Assembly: GCA_943332615.1 (NCBI GenBank)
Contig: CALQQB010000047.1
Location: 1-36,226, forward strand
Reading direction: 5' to 3'
Source of the DNA: Phenylobacterium deserti
Lineage (GTDB): Bacteria > Pseudomonadota > Alphaproteobacteria > Caulobacterales > Caulobacteraceae
Length of the DNA stretch: 36,226 nucleotides
The translations under genes and the position numbers were made by a program. Position 1 is the first letter of the stretch, and each line of letters opens with the position of its first letter. The notes below the pieces were generated by a model. That model ran no database searches. It was not told the DNA's origin and worked only from the letters and a program-made list of their open reading frames with translations. Below are positions 23,427 through 32,000 of the stretch, piece after piece.

Positions 23427-23467
23427 CGCCCTTGCGCTGGGGCGACCGGGCGGGGCACATCACAGGC

Positions 23468-24475
23468 ATGAAACCCCTCCTCGCAGTGGGCCTCTGCGCC
23501 CTGGCCCTCGCCGCGCCCTCGACCCTGTTCGCCTGGGGCGGCACCGGCCACCGCATTCTGGGGACGGTGGCGATCCGCGCTTTGCCCGCCGAAGTCCCGG
23601 CCTTCCTGCGCACCCCGCAGGCGGCGGCGGACGTGGGCGAACTGTCGCGCGAGCCCGACCGCTCCAAGGGCGCGGGCAAGCTGCATGACCAGGACCGCGA
23701 CCCCGGCCACTTCATCGACCTGGACGAGGACGGCAAGGTCCTGGGCGGCCCGCCGATGCTGCCGCTGGCCGCCACCCGCGCCGACTTCGCGACCCAGCTG
23801 CGCGCGGCGGGCCTGGACGAATGGAAGACCGGCTACCTGCCCTACTCGATCATCGACCGCTATCAGCAGCTCACGTCCGACTTCGCCTACTGGCGCGTGC
23901 TGAAGGCCGCCGAGGCGAACCCGGCGTGGAAGGCGCACAAGGCCTGGTTCACCCAGGACCGCATCCGCCGCGAGGCGCTGATCCTGAAGTCGGTCGGCGA
24001 GCTCTCCCACTTCGTCGGTGACGGCAGCCAGCCATTGCACGTGACCAGCCACTTCAACGGCTGGGGCGATGGGCCCAACCCGCAGGGCTATTCGAGGGCG
24101 CGGCTGCACGGGCCGTTCGAGAGCGACCTGGTGCAGGCGACGGTGAAGCCGGCGGCGGTGGCGGCGAAGATGGCGCCGCTGAGACTTTGCGGCTGCGCGA
24201 TCGAGCAGCGGGTCTCGACCTACCTCGCCGCCACCGGCCAGACGGTGATCCCGTTCTACGAGATGGAGAAGGCCGGCGGCATGGCGCCGGGCGATCCGCG
24301 CGGCACGGCCATGGCGGTGGTGCGGATCGCCGTGGGCGCCTCGGAACTGCGCGATGTGATCGTGGAGGCCTGGCGGGCCAGCCTGAATTCCAAGGTCGGC
24401 TGGCGGCCGGTGGCGGTGCAAGATGTGCTGTCGGGCAAGGTCGATCCCTATCCCGCCCTCTATGGCATCGACTGA
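23468..24475 (+). CDS. S1/P1 nuclease-like exported zinc enzyme
   Basis: A 335-residue protein with a signal peptide (MKPLLAVGLCALALAAPSTLFA). The predicted mature protein begins with Trp followed by GGTGHRILGTVA, as in S1/P1 nucleases, where the N-terminal Trp and this His bind zinc. SVGELSHFVGDGSQPLHV matches the HFVGDxxQPLH zinc motif. Downstream the usual GGN and NLHxxWD motifs are replaced by HFNGWGDGPN and ARLHGPFESD, so it is a divergent member. Phospholipase C-like activity on another phosphoester is possible. Its stop overlaps the Nudix start (TGATG). Confidence 0.82.
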   Translation: MKPLLAVGLCALALAAPSTLFAWGGTGHRILGTVAIRALPAEVPAFLRTPQAAADVGELSREPDRSKGAGKLHDQDRDPGHFIDLDEDGKVLGGPPMLPLAATRADFATQLRAAGLDEWKTGYLPYSIIDRYQQLTSDFAYWRVLKAAEANPAWKAHKAWFTQDRIRREALILKSVGELSHFVGDGSQPLHVTSHFNGWGDGPNPQGYSRARLHGPFESDLVQATVKPAAVAAKMAPLRLCGCAIEQRVSTYLAATGQTVIPFYEMEKAGGMAPGDPRGTAMAVVRIAVGASELRDVIVEAWRASLNSKVGWRPVAVQDVLSGKVDPYPALYGID

Positions 24476-24936
24476 TGCCAGTCCCACAGTTCGGCGAGCC
24501 GGGGCTTGAGGGGACCTATCCGGACCGGCCTGTCGCCTTCGCGGTTCTGGAGCGCGACGGGCTGGTCGCCGTGGTCGAGGTGGAGCGGTTCGACCGGGGG
24601 CTGGTTCTGGACCTTCCGGGCGGCGGGATCGATCCGGGCGAGACGCCGGCGGGGGCGGCGTTGCGCGAATGCGGCGAGGAGGCTGGCCTGGTGGCGATCC
24701 TCGACGCCGAGCCCTTCGTCCTGGCCGACCACTATTTCCTCCACGGCGACCTGACCGTGCGCAACTCCCGTGGATCGTTCTTCGCCGGCCGCGTGGCGGG
24801 CGAGGACCCGGCGCTGAAGATCGAAGACGACCACAAACTGCTGTGGATGGACCCCACCGCGGCGCTGCTGCGGCTGGACCGGGATTCGCACGCCTGGGCG
24901 CTGGCGACATGGCTGCGATTGCGCGCGCGGCCCTGA
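24475..24936 (+). CDS. Nudix hydrolase
   Basis: A 153-residue hydrolase with a complete Nudix box, GGIDPGETPAGAALRECGEE plus AGL, fitting Gx5Ex7REUxEExGU at every position. The ATG shares one base with the preceding stop, so it is in an operon with the nuclease-like gene. The substrate cannot be told; the arrangement resembles ADP-ribose or sugar-nucleotide pyrophosphatases. Confidence 0.92.
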   Translation: MPVPQFGEPGLEGTYPDRPVAFAVLERDGLVAVVEVERFDRGLVLDLPGGGIDPGETPAGAALRECGEEAGLVAILDAEPFVLADHYFLHGDLTVRNSRGSFFAGRVAGEDPALKIEDDHKLLWMDPTAALLRLDRDSHAWALATWLRLRARP

Positions 24937-24953
24937 GCGGCTAGCAGGCCGCC

Positions 24954-25847
24954 ATGACAGCGCAAATTATCGAGGGCCTGCCGGTCGCCGAACGGCTGCA
25001 GGCGGACGTGACGGTCGAAGTCGCGCGCCTGCGCACCGAGTACGGGTTGCAGCCGGGGCTGGCGGTGGTGCTGGTGGGCGAAGACCCGGCGTCCCAGGCC
25101 TATGTGAAGTCCAAGGGCGAGCGGTCGAAGGCCGCGGGCATGCATTCGGTGACCCACCTGCTGCCGGCCGACACCACCCAGGCCACGCTGGAGGCCCTGG
25201 TCGCGGAGCTGGCGGCGGATCCCAAGATCCACGGCATCCTGGTGCAACTGCCGCTGCCGAAGCACCTGGACGAGAAACCGGTGATCGAGCTGATCGGGCC
25301 CGACAAGGATGTGGACGGGTTGCATGTGGTCAACGCCGGACGGCTGGTCGCGGGGCTGCCGGCGCTGGTCGCCTGCACGCCGACCGGCTGTCTGGTCCTG
25401 CTGAAGGCGACCCTGGGTGACCTGACCGGCAAACATGCCGTGGTGGTGGGCCGCTCTCTGCTGGTGGGCAAGCCGATCGCCCAGCTGTTGTTGGCCGCCA
25501 ACTGCACCGTGACCATGGCGCATTCGAAGACCGTGGACCTGCCGGGCGTCTGCCGCATGGCCGACATCCTGGTCGCCGCCGTGGGCCAGCCGCGGATGAT
25601 CCGCGGCGATTGGATCAAGCCCGGCGCCTGCGTCATCGACGTCGGCATCAACCGCGTGCCCTTCGACAATCCCGAGCAGGCGGCGGCCGGCAAGACCAAG
25701 ATCGTCGGTGACGTAAACTACAAGGAAGCCCTGCAGGTGGCCGGTTCGATCACACCGGTGCCGAAGGGCGTCGGGCCGATGACGGTCGCTGTGCTGCTGC
25801 ACAACACGCTGCTGGCGGCGAAGCGGCAGGCGGGACTGCCGGACTAA
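24954..25847 (+). CDS. folD: Methylene-tetrahydrofolate dehydrogenase/cyclohydrolase
   Basis: The bifunctional one-carbon enzyme interconverting 5,10-methylene- and 10-formyl-tetrahydrofolate. The 297-residue protein shows [18 protein letters not shown] with the catalytic Tyr/Lys, the [15 protein letters not shown] strand, [21 protein letters not shown], the NADP loop [17 protein letters not shown] and the C-terminal [20 protein letters not shown] with [14 protein letters not shown]. The length is normal. It follows the Nudix gene by 17 bases and overlaps the next gene tail-to-tail. Confidence 0.97.
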   Translation: MTAQIIEGLPVAERLQADVTVEVARLRTEYGLQPGLAVVLVGEDPASQAYVKSKGERSKAAGMHSVTHLLPADTTQATLEALVAELAADPKIHGILVQLPLPKHLDEKPVIELIGPDKDVDGLHVVNAGRLVAGLPALVACTPTGCLVLLKATLGDLTGKHAVVVGRSLLVGKPIAQLLLAANCTVTMAHSKTVDLPGVCRMADILVAAVGQPRMIRGDWIKPGACVIDVGINRVPFDNPEQAAAGKTKIVGDVNYKEALQVAGSITPVPKGVGPMTVAVLLHNTLLAAKRQAGLPD

Positions 25848-26347
25848 ACCGCCAGGCGCGCCTTGTAGGCCTCCCGGGCCGCCTTGAACTCCTCGAACGG
25901 GAACCTGATGGGCACGCCCTCCAGGGCTGCGGCCAGCATGGTCAGGTGCGCCTCCCATCCCGCGCAGCTGCGGGCGACGTCTTCGTCGGGCGGCAGGTGG
26001 AGGACCAGGGACAGCTGGCATCCGTCCAGTACGGCGGCCAGGGTCCAGGTGACGGGTCGCTCCGGCTGGCCCGGCCCGCTCCAGGAATATTCCAGCATAT
26101 GGTCGGGGTCGCAAAGGCTGACGGTGGAATCGATGACGATCCCGCTGTCCACGAAGTCGAGGCGCGCCCGACCGCCGATCCGCAGATCGATGCTGCCGGG
26201 CGCCAGCCACGCGGCCAGTTGTTCCGGACGGGTCAGTGCTCCCCACACCTCCTGCGGGGCATATTCGAAGTCGCGGGTGAACTCCGCGCGGTAGCCGCCG
26301 CCTTCACGGGTTAAGTGCGCCAGCTCGTCGAGGGCGATTTCCACCAT
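25844..26347 (-). CDS. SRPBCC (AHSA1-like) protein
   Basis: A 167-residue START/Bet v1-like fold protein. [20 protein letters not shown], then [20 protein letters not shown] and [20 protein letters not shown] follow the pattern of the AHSA1 group, with a C-terminal helix [16 protein letters not shown]. These proteins bind hydrophobic ligands; the ligand here is unknown. Single gene, convergent with folD. Confidence 0.85.
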   Translation of the reverse strand: MVEIALDELAHLTREGGGYRAEFTRDFEYAPQEVWGALTRPEQLAAWLAPGSIDLRIGGRARLDFVDSGIVIDSTVSLCDPDHMLEYSWSGPGQPERPVTWTLAAVLDGCQLSLVLHLPPDEDVARSCAGWEAHLTMLAAALEGVPIRFPFEEFKAAREAYKARLAV

Positions 26348-26408
26348 GCCATGGCCTCCTGCTTGGTCGGAGGCTGGCAGCGGGCTCAGCCGCCGTCCTT
26401 GATCCGGC

Positions 26409-27053
26409 TCAAGCTGGCTTCGCCTGTTCGGTTGTCCAGGCGATGACGTCCTTCAGCACCTCGGCCACGGCGCGATCGTAGGCCGGGACGATAGCGGAGA
26501 CGCGGTTGTCAGCGGCCGTGACCTGCGTTTCGAAGATCTGCTCGCCGACCACCGCCCGATCGCTGCGGGTGATGACGGCCCGGACACGGACCAGCACGGT
26601 GGGTGGGGCCTTGGGACCCTTGTCGTAGCGGGCTTCGAAGTTCCGCACGTCGAGGCGCAGGATGTATTGCGCCGACGCCGGCTCGCCGCGGGAGATCAGC
26701 CGCACCGGACCCGGATCGGCGTCGAAGGCGGCCAGGACGGCCTGGTCCCAGAGGATCGCCGCGGGGGCGACCCAGCGGGTCTCGGCGACGTACTGCGCCT
26801 GCCCATTGGTCATCGTCAGCAGGCGATCGCCGGCGGACTCGCGCTGGAAGGTGGCGTTGGTGCGGAAGACGCCGATCTTGCCCGCCCCCGCGGCCATCGC
26901 TTCGCTGCCGGCGGGCTGGCCGAACCGGTAGAGGTGCGAGGGCTTGGTCTTCGGCAAGAGCGAGATGCAGCCGCTGAGCGCCAGCGCGGCGGTCGCGGCG
27001 AGGACAATTCGGAGGAAGGCGGGGCGGAGGAGGGGGTGGCGGACACGGGTCAT
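26409..27053 (-). CDS. ABC-type transport auxiliary lipoprotein
   Basis: A 214-residue outer-membrane lipoprotein, probably of the PqiC/ABC_trans_aux type. The lipobox LSGC (residues 26-29) gives lipidation at C29. The body shows RLLTMTNGQAQYVAETRWVA, a PAAILWDQAVLAAFD helix, and a YILRLDVRNFEARYDKGP strand, typical of this family. It overlaps the MCE gene by four bases and closes the Mla-type operon. Its likely role is to dock the MCE bridge to the outer membrane. Confidence 0.88.
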   Translation of the reverse strand: MTRVRHPLLRPAFLRIVLAATAALALSGCISLLPKTKPSHLYRFGQPAGSEAMAAGAGKIGVFRTNATFQRESAGDRLLTMTNGQAQYVAETRWVAPAAILWDQAVLAAFDADPGPVRLISRGEPASAQYILRLDVRNFEARYDKGPKAPPTVLVRVRAVITRSDRAVVGEQIFETQVTAADNRVSAIVPAYDRAVAEVLKDVIAWTTEQAKPA

Positions 27054-28006
27054 TGGGGCAACTTCACCTCTTGGGCGCTGGCCTTGCCCAGCGCGCCGGT
27101 GGGGCTGGACTCGACCTCGTTGACCAGTCGCTCGAGCGACTCGGCGGCGGTCTGCAGCTGGATGACCGCCGCGGTGATCTGCGGCAGGCCATTGGTTGCG
27201 AAATCGCTGGCCGGGGCCTGCAAGCCGGTGATCATCGCGCGCACATCCTTGGCGGCGGCTTTGGTCTCGTCGGCCGCGTCCGCCAGGTTGCGGATCATCC
27301 GCTTGCCGTCGCCGCCGACCACGTCGGTGGTGGTGCGTGAGAGTTGGGCGATGGCGGCGGTGGCCTCATCGATCCGCTGGATGGCGCTCTGGGCGTCGGC
27401 GATGATCGCCTTGCGCTCGCGCAGTTCGGCGGTGACGGCCTGGGTGTCGGACAGCGCGGCGGAGAAGGTCTTGATGTTCTGGTCGCTCAGCACCTCGTTG
27501 ACCCGGTGCAGGGCCTCGATGGTGCTGGTCAGCACCGTGCCCCCGCCTTCCAGCAGGTCGGAGATGGCGCTGCGCTGGCTCTTCATCAGCGGGATGCACT
27601 GGCGGCCCATGCCGACGTTCTTGCAGGCGACCTCTTCAAGCAGCGGCTTGGCGGGGGTCCCGGCGCTGATCTGAATGTAATTCAGGCCCGTGATGCCCTG
27701 CGGTTCCAGGGTGCCATAGCTGTCGATGCGGATCGGTACATTCGCGGTCACGCGCACCCGGGCGATGACGTTGGCCGGGTTGGTCTGGTCGAGCGCGATC
27801 TTCGTGACCTCGCCAACCTTGATGCCGTTGAAATGGACTTCGCCGCCCTCGTTCAACCCGCGCACCGGGCCGGCGAAGACGATGTCGTAAATGTCGTACT
27901 CGGCGTTCACGCGCAGGCGGGCCAGCCAGATGATGAACACCGCGAGGGCCACCGTCAGGATCAGGGTCGACAGGCCGACCAGGGCGTAGTTGGCGTTCTT
28001 TTCCAT
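27050..28006 (-). CDS. MCE-family lipid-binding protein (MlaD-like)
   Basis: A 318-residue inner-membrane-anchored periplasmic protein. Residues about 7-30 form one transmembrane helix. The MCE domain follows: YDIVFAGPVRGLNEGGEVHF, NGIKVGEVTKIALDQ and LEPQGITGLNYIQISAG. The C-terminal half is helical, rich in Ala and Gln and likely to form a coiled-coil or barrel, longer than in E. coli MlaD. It is coupled to the ATPase gene by a TGATG junction. Role: substrate conduit for phospholipid movement between membranes. Confidence 0.92.
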   Translation of the reverse strand: MEKNANYALVGLSTLILTVALAVFIIWLARLRVNAEYDIYDIVFAGPVRGLNEGGEVHFNGIKVGEVTKIALDQTNPANVIARVRVTANVPIRIDSYGTLEPQGITGLNYIQISAGTPAKPLLEEVACKNVGMGRQCIPLMKSQRSAISDLLEGGGTVLTSTIEALHRVNEVLSDQNIKTFSAALSDTQAVTAELRERKAIIADAQSAIQRIDEATAAIAQLSRTTTDVVGGDGKRMIRNLADAADETKAAAKDVRAMITGLQAPASDFATNGLPQITAAVIQLQTAAESLERLVNEVESSPTGALGKASAQEVKLPQ

Positions 28007-28863
28007 CAGCTTTTCGTCCCGCCAGCCCTTTGTTCGCTACGCGCCGCGCGCGCGGCGCGGCCGCGGGGTCCGAGGAAGTATTCCCGGATCCACGGATGGT
28101 CCGACGCTTCCAGTTCCGCCACCGGCGCTGTGGCCACCACCTTGCCGTCGGCCAGGACCGCGACGCGGTCGGTGATCTCGTAGAGAGAGTCGAGGTCGTG
28201 GGTGATCATGAAGACGGTCAGGTCCAGGCTGTCGGCGAGGTCGCGTATCAGTTCATCGAAGCCGGCCGCGCCGATCGGATCGAGGCCGGAGGTGGGTTCG
28301 TCAAGGAAAAGCAGCTCCGGGTCGAGGGCCAGCGCCCGGGCCAGGCCGGCGCGCTTGCGCATGCCGCCCGACAGCTCGGACGGCTTCAGCGCACCGGCTT
28401 CCGGCCGCAGGCCCACCATGGAGATCTTCAGGTCGGCGAGCTCGTTGGCGTCGCGACGCGAGAGTTTGGTGTGTTCGAACATCGGCGCCGTAACGTTTTC
28501 CCGCACCGTCAGGTTGGAAAACAGCGCGCCGCCCTGGAACAGCACGCCCCAGGCCCGCTCCAGTTCGTCCCAACGCTTCTTTGAGGCCCGCCGCAGCGAC
28601 TGGCCGAACACCTTGACGGTTCCCGCGTCGGGTTGGCGCAGGCCGATGATGGTATTGAGCAGCACCGACTTGCCGGTGCCAGATCCGCCGACAACACCGA
28701 GAATCTCGCCGCGACTCACGGTCAGATCGAGATTCTCATGGACCATATGGTCGCCGAATGCGGACCGCAGCCCACGAACCTCGATCGCCGGACCATCACG
28801 ATCCCGCAGAGCCGTCCTGCCAACGGCCATTTCCCCAGGTGGGTTGGAGGGCGCCTCGGTCAT
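28006..28863 (-). CDS. ABC transporter ATPase (MlaF-like)
   Basis: A 285-residue ATPase. Walker A is GGSGTGKSVLLNTIIGL, the signature is LSGGMRKRAGLARALALDPE, Walker B is LLFLDEPTSGLD, and the switch histidine is in MITHDLDSL. The Q-loop GVLFQGGALFSNLTV and LDPIGAAGFDELI match the Mla/Ttg2A branch specifically. The gene overlaps the permease gene by four bases. It powers lipid transport by the neighbouring permease and MCE protein. Confidence 0.95.
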   Translation of the reverse strand: MTEAPSNPPGEMAVGRTALRDRDGPAIEVRGLRSAFGDHMVHENLDLTVSRGEILGVVGGSGTGKSVLLNTIIGLRQPDAGTVKVFGQSLRRASKKRWDELERAWGVLFQGGALFSNLTVRENVTAPMFEHTKLSRRDANELADLKISMVGLRPEAGALKPSELSGGMRKRAGLARALALDPELLFLDEPTSGLDPIGAAGFDELIRDLADSLDLTVFMITHDLDSLYEITDRVAVLADGKVVATAPVAELEASDHPWIREYFLGPRGRAARAARSEQRAGGTKS

Positions 28864-29987
28864 AGGTCGAGCTGCATGTAGATCAGGGCGAAGACGGCAT
28901 CGAGCATGATGACCGAGAAGATGGAGTGGACGACGGCGGCGGTCACCCGCTGGCCCAGGCTCTGGACGTCTCCGCCCACCAGCATGCCCTGCCGGCAGCC
29001 GATGGCGGCGACCACGCCCGCCATGAAGGGCGCCTTGATCAGCGCCAGCAGGAAATGGGTGGCGCCGACATCATCGACAATCCGCTGCAGGAAGAAGGTT
29101 GGGCCCAGGCCCAGAATTGTCCAGGTGACCACCAGCCCGCCCAGCAGGCCCGCCAGGGTCGCCACGAACGTCAGCAGCGGGATGGTGATCAGGAGCGCCA
29201 GGAAGCGCGGCAGGACCAGGGCCTCGAACGGATCGACGCCCATCACCTGCATGGCGTCGATCTCCTGCTGCATCTTCATCGACCCGATCTCGGCGGCGAA
29301 GGCCGAGGCGGAGCGTCCGGAGAGCAGAACCGCCGTGATGACGATGTTGAACTCGCGCAGCACCGCGACGCCGATCAGCTCGACGGCGAACACCTCGGCC
29401 CCGAACTGTCGCAGCATGTTGACGCCCAGCAACCCGACGACCGCGCCGATGAAGAAGGTGGTGACCGCCACGATCGGGATGGCGTCGAGGCCCGCGCGCT
29501 CCATCTGGGTGAAGATCGGAGCCCAGCGGATCTTGCGCGGCGCAACGACCAGATTGATCGCGGCCTGCACGAACACCACCAGCAGGTGGCCGAAGAAGGC
29601 CATGGTATCGAGAAACTCGTCGGCCAGGTCGATTACACCCTTGCCGATGCGGATGGTGAGTTCGTGGAAGCCCTGCGGCTCGTTGCGGATCACCGGCTCG
29701 ACGCGCGCGGCGTTGTCCACCAGTTCCAGCAGCCGCTTGGACTCCGGCCGGGCCACCACCTGCTCGAGTTTGAAGTCGCTGCCCACGGCGCGGATCAGGG
29801 CGAAGGCCCCGGCGGTATCCATGCGGCGCACGGCGGTGAGATCCAGCAGCACGTCGCGGCGGCCGCGGAGCTCCTTGCTGAGCGTGTCGCCGATCCCGTT
29901 CAGCAGATTGGTCGTCCAGTCGCCGCTCAGCAGCGCGCGTGGGCGCTCGGAGTTGGCCTGCATCTGGAATTCGGGAGGTTTCTCCAT
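28860..29987 (-). CDS. STAS-permease fusion, MlaB-MlaE-like
   Basis: A 375-residue inner-membrane protein. The first ~100 residues form a STAS-like domain (VLLDLTAVRRMDTAGAFALI). The rest is an MlaE permease with an N-terminal amphipathic segment, TTFFIGAVVGLLGV, EIGSMKMQQEIDAMQVMGVD and several membrane helices. In E. coli these functions are the separate proteins MlaB and MlaE. I chose the ATG at 29987; an extension upstream to 30173 has no family match. It is the first gene of the operon. The 252-base gap upstream (29988-30239) shows a small TGCACGGTGCA palindrome and a short direct repeat but no clear promoter. Confidence 0.92.
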   Translation of the reverse strand: MEKPPEFQMQANSERPRALLSGDWTTNLLNGIGDTLSKELRGRRDVLLDLTAVRRMDTAGAFALIRAVGSDFKLEQVVARPESKRLLELVDNAARVEPVIRNEPQGFHELTIRIGKGVIDLADEFLDTMAFFGHLLVVFVQAAINLVVAPRKIRWAPIFTQMERAGLDAIPIVAVTTFFIGAVVGLLGVNMLRQFGAEVFAVELIGVAVLREFNIVITAVLLSGRSASAFAAEIGSMKMQQEIDAMQVMGVDPFEALVLPRFLALLITIPLLTFVATLAGLLGGLVVTWTILGLGPTFFLQRIVDDVGATHFLLALIKAPFMAGVVAAIGCRQGMLVGGDVQSLGQRVTAAVVHSIFSVIMLDAVFALIYMQLDL

Positions 29988-30133
29988 GCGGCCTGTTGTC
30001 CCGGTGTGTGGCGTGGCTGTCCAGCCTTCGCGCCCGAGCTTTGTTCTCCCTGATAAGGCGGCGCCCCTGGTCACCAACAGACGCAAACGTGCATATGGCG
30101 AAGGTTGTTCCACCACCCCTGCACGGTGCATGA

Positions 30134-30180
30134 CAAGTCGGCTACAGTCGAGGCCGGCCAAGTTTTGGTCCAAGTCGGCT
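30134..30180. repeat. Short direct repeat in the mlaE upstream gap
   Basis: CAAGTCGGCT occurs at 30134-30143 and again at 30171-30180, 37 bases apart. It lies in the shared gap between the divergent Mla operon and the small gene at 30240. It could be a pair of regulator sites on roughly opposite helix faces, or chance. Confidence 0.35.
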
Positions 30181-30239
30181 GAAAAGCATGCGAAAGGCCG
30201 GGGGGCGGCGACTCGCTTGTTTATGGACTGGAGCTAAGA

Positions 30240-30551
30240 GTGACCCGCCAGATCGATCTCGCCGGGGCCTCGGGGGCCCGCTACCGCTACACCGCCATGG
30301 AAGAGAACCGCTTCCTGCCGCCGGCGGGCGCTAACTATGTCATCGCCGAAGTGGGCGACGAGAACCTCAACGTGATCTTCGCCGGCGAGACCGACAACCT
30401 CGCCAGCCAGACGTGGCGGGCGGACCTGGAGAAGGCCAAGCGCAAGCATCCGGAGGTCACGGTGCTGACCCGGCTGAATGTCACGCGCGCCGTGCGCGAA
30501 GCCGAGCAGCGCGACCTGATCGAACACTATCACCCGCTGTTGAACGGCTGA
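30240..30551 (+). CDS. Small conserved-looking protein of unknown function
   Basis: A 103-residue acidic, soluble protein that I do not recognise. It begins with GTG, preceded by GGAG (30230-30233) six bases upstream. It has a hydrophobic strand pair (YVIAEVGDENLNVIFAGET) and a helix LEKAKRKHPEVTVLTRLN ending in an aspartate- and arginine-rich tail. No signal peptide, cysteine or known motif. Codon use is like its neighbours. Its stop overlaps the probable CTG start of the next gene, so the two are likely cotranslated. Confidence 0.75.
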   Translation: MTRQIDLAGASGARYRYTAMEENRFLPPAGANYVIAEVGDENLNVIFAGETDNLASQTWRADLEKAKRKHPEVTVLTRLNVTRAVREAEQRDLIEHYHPLLNG

Positions 30552-31075
30552 GCGCCCCGCGCCTGATCGTCATCTTCGGCGCCGCCGTCCGGGCTGACGG
30601 ACGGCCATCGGCGGCGCTGCTGCGACGGATCAGCTATGGGTTCGATGCGGCGCGGGCCTATCCGGAGGCGTCGGTGCTGTGCTCCGGCGGGGTCGGGCGG
30701 GCGGGGCCGTCGGAAGCCTCGGTGATGGTCGAGGTGCTGACCCGGCAGGGGCTGGCGGCCGAACGGCTGATTCTCGACGAGGCCAGTCTGGATACCCTGC
30801 AGAGCGTTGCGGTGGCCGCGCGAACGGTCCTGGCCCAAACCCTGGCCAGGGGCGACGGCGATGGGCACGTTGTGGCGGTCAGCGACGATTACCACCTGCC
30901 GCGCATCCGCCTGCTGCTGGCGATGCTGGGTGTGCCTAGCATCGCGGGGCCGCGGACGACCGGCTGGCTACGGGGGCCGGTGTCTCACCGGCTGGGCATG
31001 GGACTGCGGGAAGGCGCCGCCATCCCCTACGACCTGGCCATCGCCGCGGTGCGAAGGCGCCAGCTTCTGTCATAG
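30548..31075 (+). CDS. YdcF/DUF218 family protein (probable CTG start)
   Basis: A 175-residue DUF218 protein. The family shows as LIVIFGAAVRADGRPSAALL, the AYPEASVLCSGG strand, LILDEASLDTLQSV and VAVSDDYHLPRIRLLL. There is no ATG, GTG or TTG near the domain start. A CTG at 30548 overlaps the preceding TGA as CTGA, just as other genes here use ATGA and TTGA, and places the start four codons before the domain. The nearest standard start is a GTG at 30413, which would overlap most of the previous gene and add a low-complexity extension. The role of the family is uncertain (envelope related in some members). Confidence 0.82.
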   Translation: MSAPRLIVIFGAAVRADGRPSAALLRRISYGFDAARAYPEASVLCSGGVGRAGPSEASVMVEVLTRQGLAAERLILDEASLDTLQSVAVAARTVLAQTLARGDGDGHVVAVSDDYHLPRIRLLLAMLGVPSIAGPRTTGWLRGPVSHRLGMGLREGAAIPYDLAIAAVRRRQLLS

Positions 31076-31106
31076 TGCTGACCCACTCCCTGGCGAGTCT
31101 GGCGCA

Positions 31107-31982
31107 ATGGCTTCCGAACCGGACGACAATCCCTTCATCCGCAGCAGTGTCTGGCCGAAGATGCCCCAGGCGCCCTTCCGCGTGGGGTCGCTGCCGAACG
31201 CCGTGGCCCCGCCGCTGCCGCCGGAGGGCGAGCCCCCGGCGGAGCCCGAGCCGGCGCCCCAGACTATCACCCCACTGTTCGTCCGTCCGTTGGACGCAGG
31301 CCTGCCGGGCGGGCTGGCCATCAGCGGCGCGCTCCCGCAATCCGGGTTCCTCGCGGCGTCGACGCCTGAGCCGTTCGCGGAGCCCCAGCCTGTCGCACAA
31401 CCTGACCCGGCCGCGGAAGCCGAGCCCGAACTGCCACCCTTGGAACTCTCCGATGTGGTCGCCACGCCGATACGCCGGCCGCCGCCGCAGCGGTCGCGCC
31501 CGAAAGCCCGCCGACGGTCCCCGGCGCCGGCGATCGCCGCCTCGGTGGTCGGCCTGGGCGCGGCCGGGGGAGCGGTCTTCCTGCTGACCCGCGCACCGCC
31601 GTCGCCCACCCAGTCGGCCGCCACGGTCGCAATTCCGATCGCGCCGCCGGCCCCGGTCGCGGCGACCCTGGCGCCGCCCCTGACTGTGCCGCCCCAGACT
31701 GTGCCGCCTGTCGAGCTCGCCGCCGCGCCGCCCGCCAAGGTCGTGGCCCCAGTCGCACCGCGCGCGCGCGCGGTGCGACTCCCAAAGGTCTTGGCGCCAC
31801 GACCCCTAACCCCACTGGGCCGCCTGCCGTCCGACGCGGCCGTCGCCACCGAAGAGGCGATCAACGGCCCGGCGCTGGTGCTGTCGCCCGCTGCAGCGCC
31901 GCAACCTGCAGCCGAGCCGGCCTACCGGCCGCCGTTGGCCACCGATCCCGGCGCGCCGATCCGCACCCAGCGGCCCTACTGA
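31107..31982 (+). CDS. Proline-rich single-pass membrane protein, function unknown
   Basis: A 291-residue protein I do not recognise. The N-terminal ~130 residues are rich in Pro, Glu and Ala. A basic stretch, RPPPQRSRPKARRRSPAP, precedes one hydrophobic segment (IAASVVGLGAAGGAVFLL, about residues 141-160). The C-terminal part is again Pro/Ala-rich. The basic side suggests the N-terminus is cytoplasmic and the proline-rich tail periplasmic, as in TonB-like or divisome spacer proteins, but no TonB domain is visible. It starts 31 bases after the YdcF-like gene. The gene includes a perfect 28-base palindrome at 31751-31778. Confidence 0.75.
   Translation: MASEPDDNPFIRSSVWPKMPQAPFRVGSLPNAVAPPLPPEGEPPAEPEPAPQTITPLFVRPLDAGLPGGLAISGALPQSGFLAASTPEPFAEPQPVAQPDPAAEAEPELPPLELSDVVATPIRRPPPQRSRPKARRRSPAPAIAASVVGLGAAGGAVFLLTRAPPSPTQSAATVAIPIAPPAPVAATLAPPLTVPPQTVPPVELAAAPPAKVVAPVAPRARAVRLPKVLAPRPLTPLGRLPSDAAVATEEAINGPALVLSPAAAPQPAAEPAYRPPLATDPGAPIRTQRPY
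31751..31778. repeat. Perfect 28-bp palindrome inside a coding region
   Basis: The sequence reads AGTCGCACCGCGCG and then its exact reverse complement, with no spacer. It lies within the proline-rich gene and encodes the PVAPRARAVRL stretch. The centre is a run of alternating CG. It could extrude a cruciform or hairpin, or be a protein-binding site; a chance origin is unlikely at this length, even in GC-rich DNA. Confidence 0.8.
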
Positions 31983-32000
31983 GCCGTCGGTCGGGTGCCG

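Noticed and set aside
23369..24910. A 513-codon minus-strand open frame opposite the nuclease-like and Nudix genes
   Set aside because: Arg/Pro-rich start and no conserved domain; the plus strand has a perfect Nudix box.
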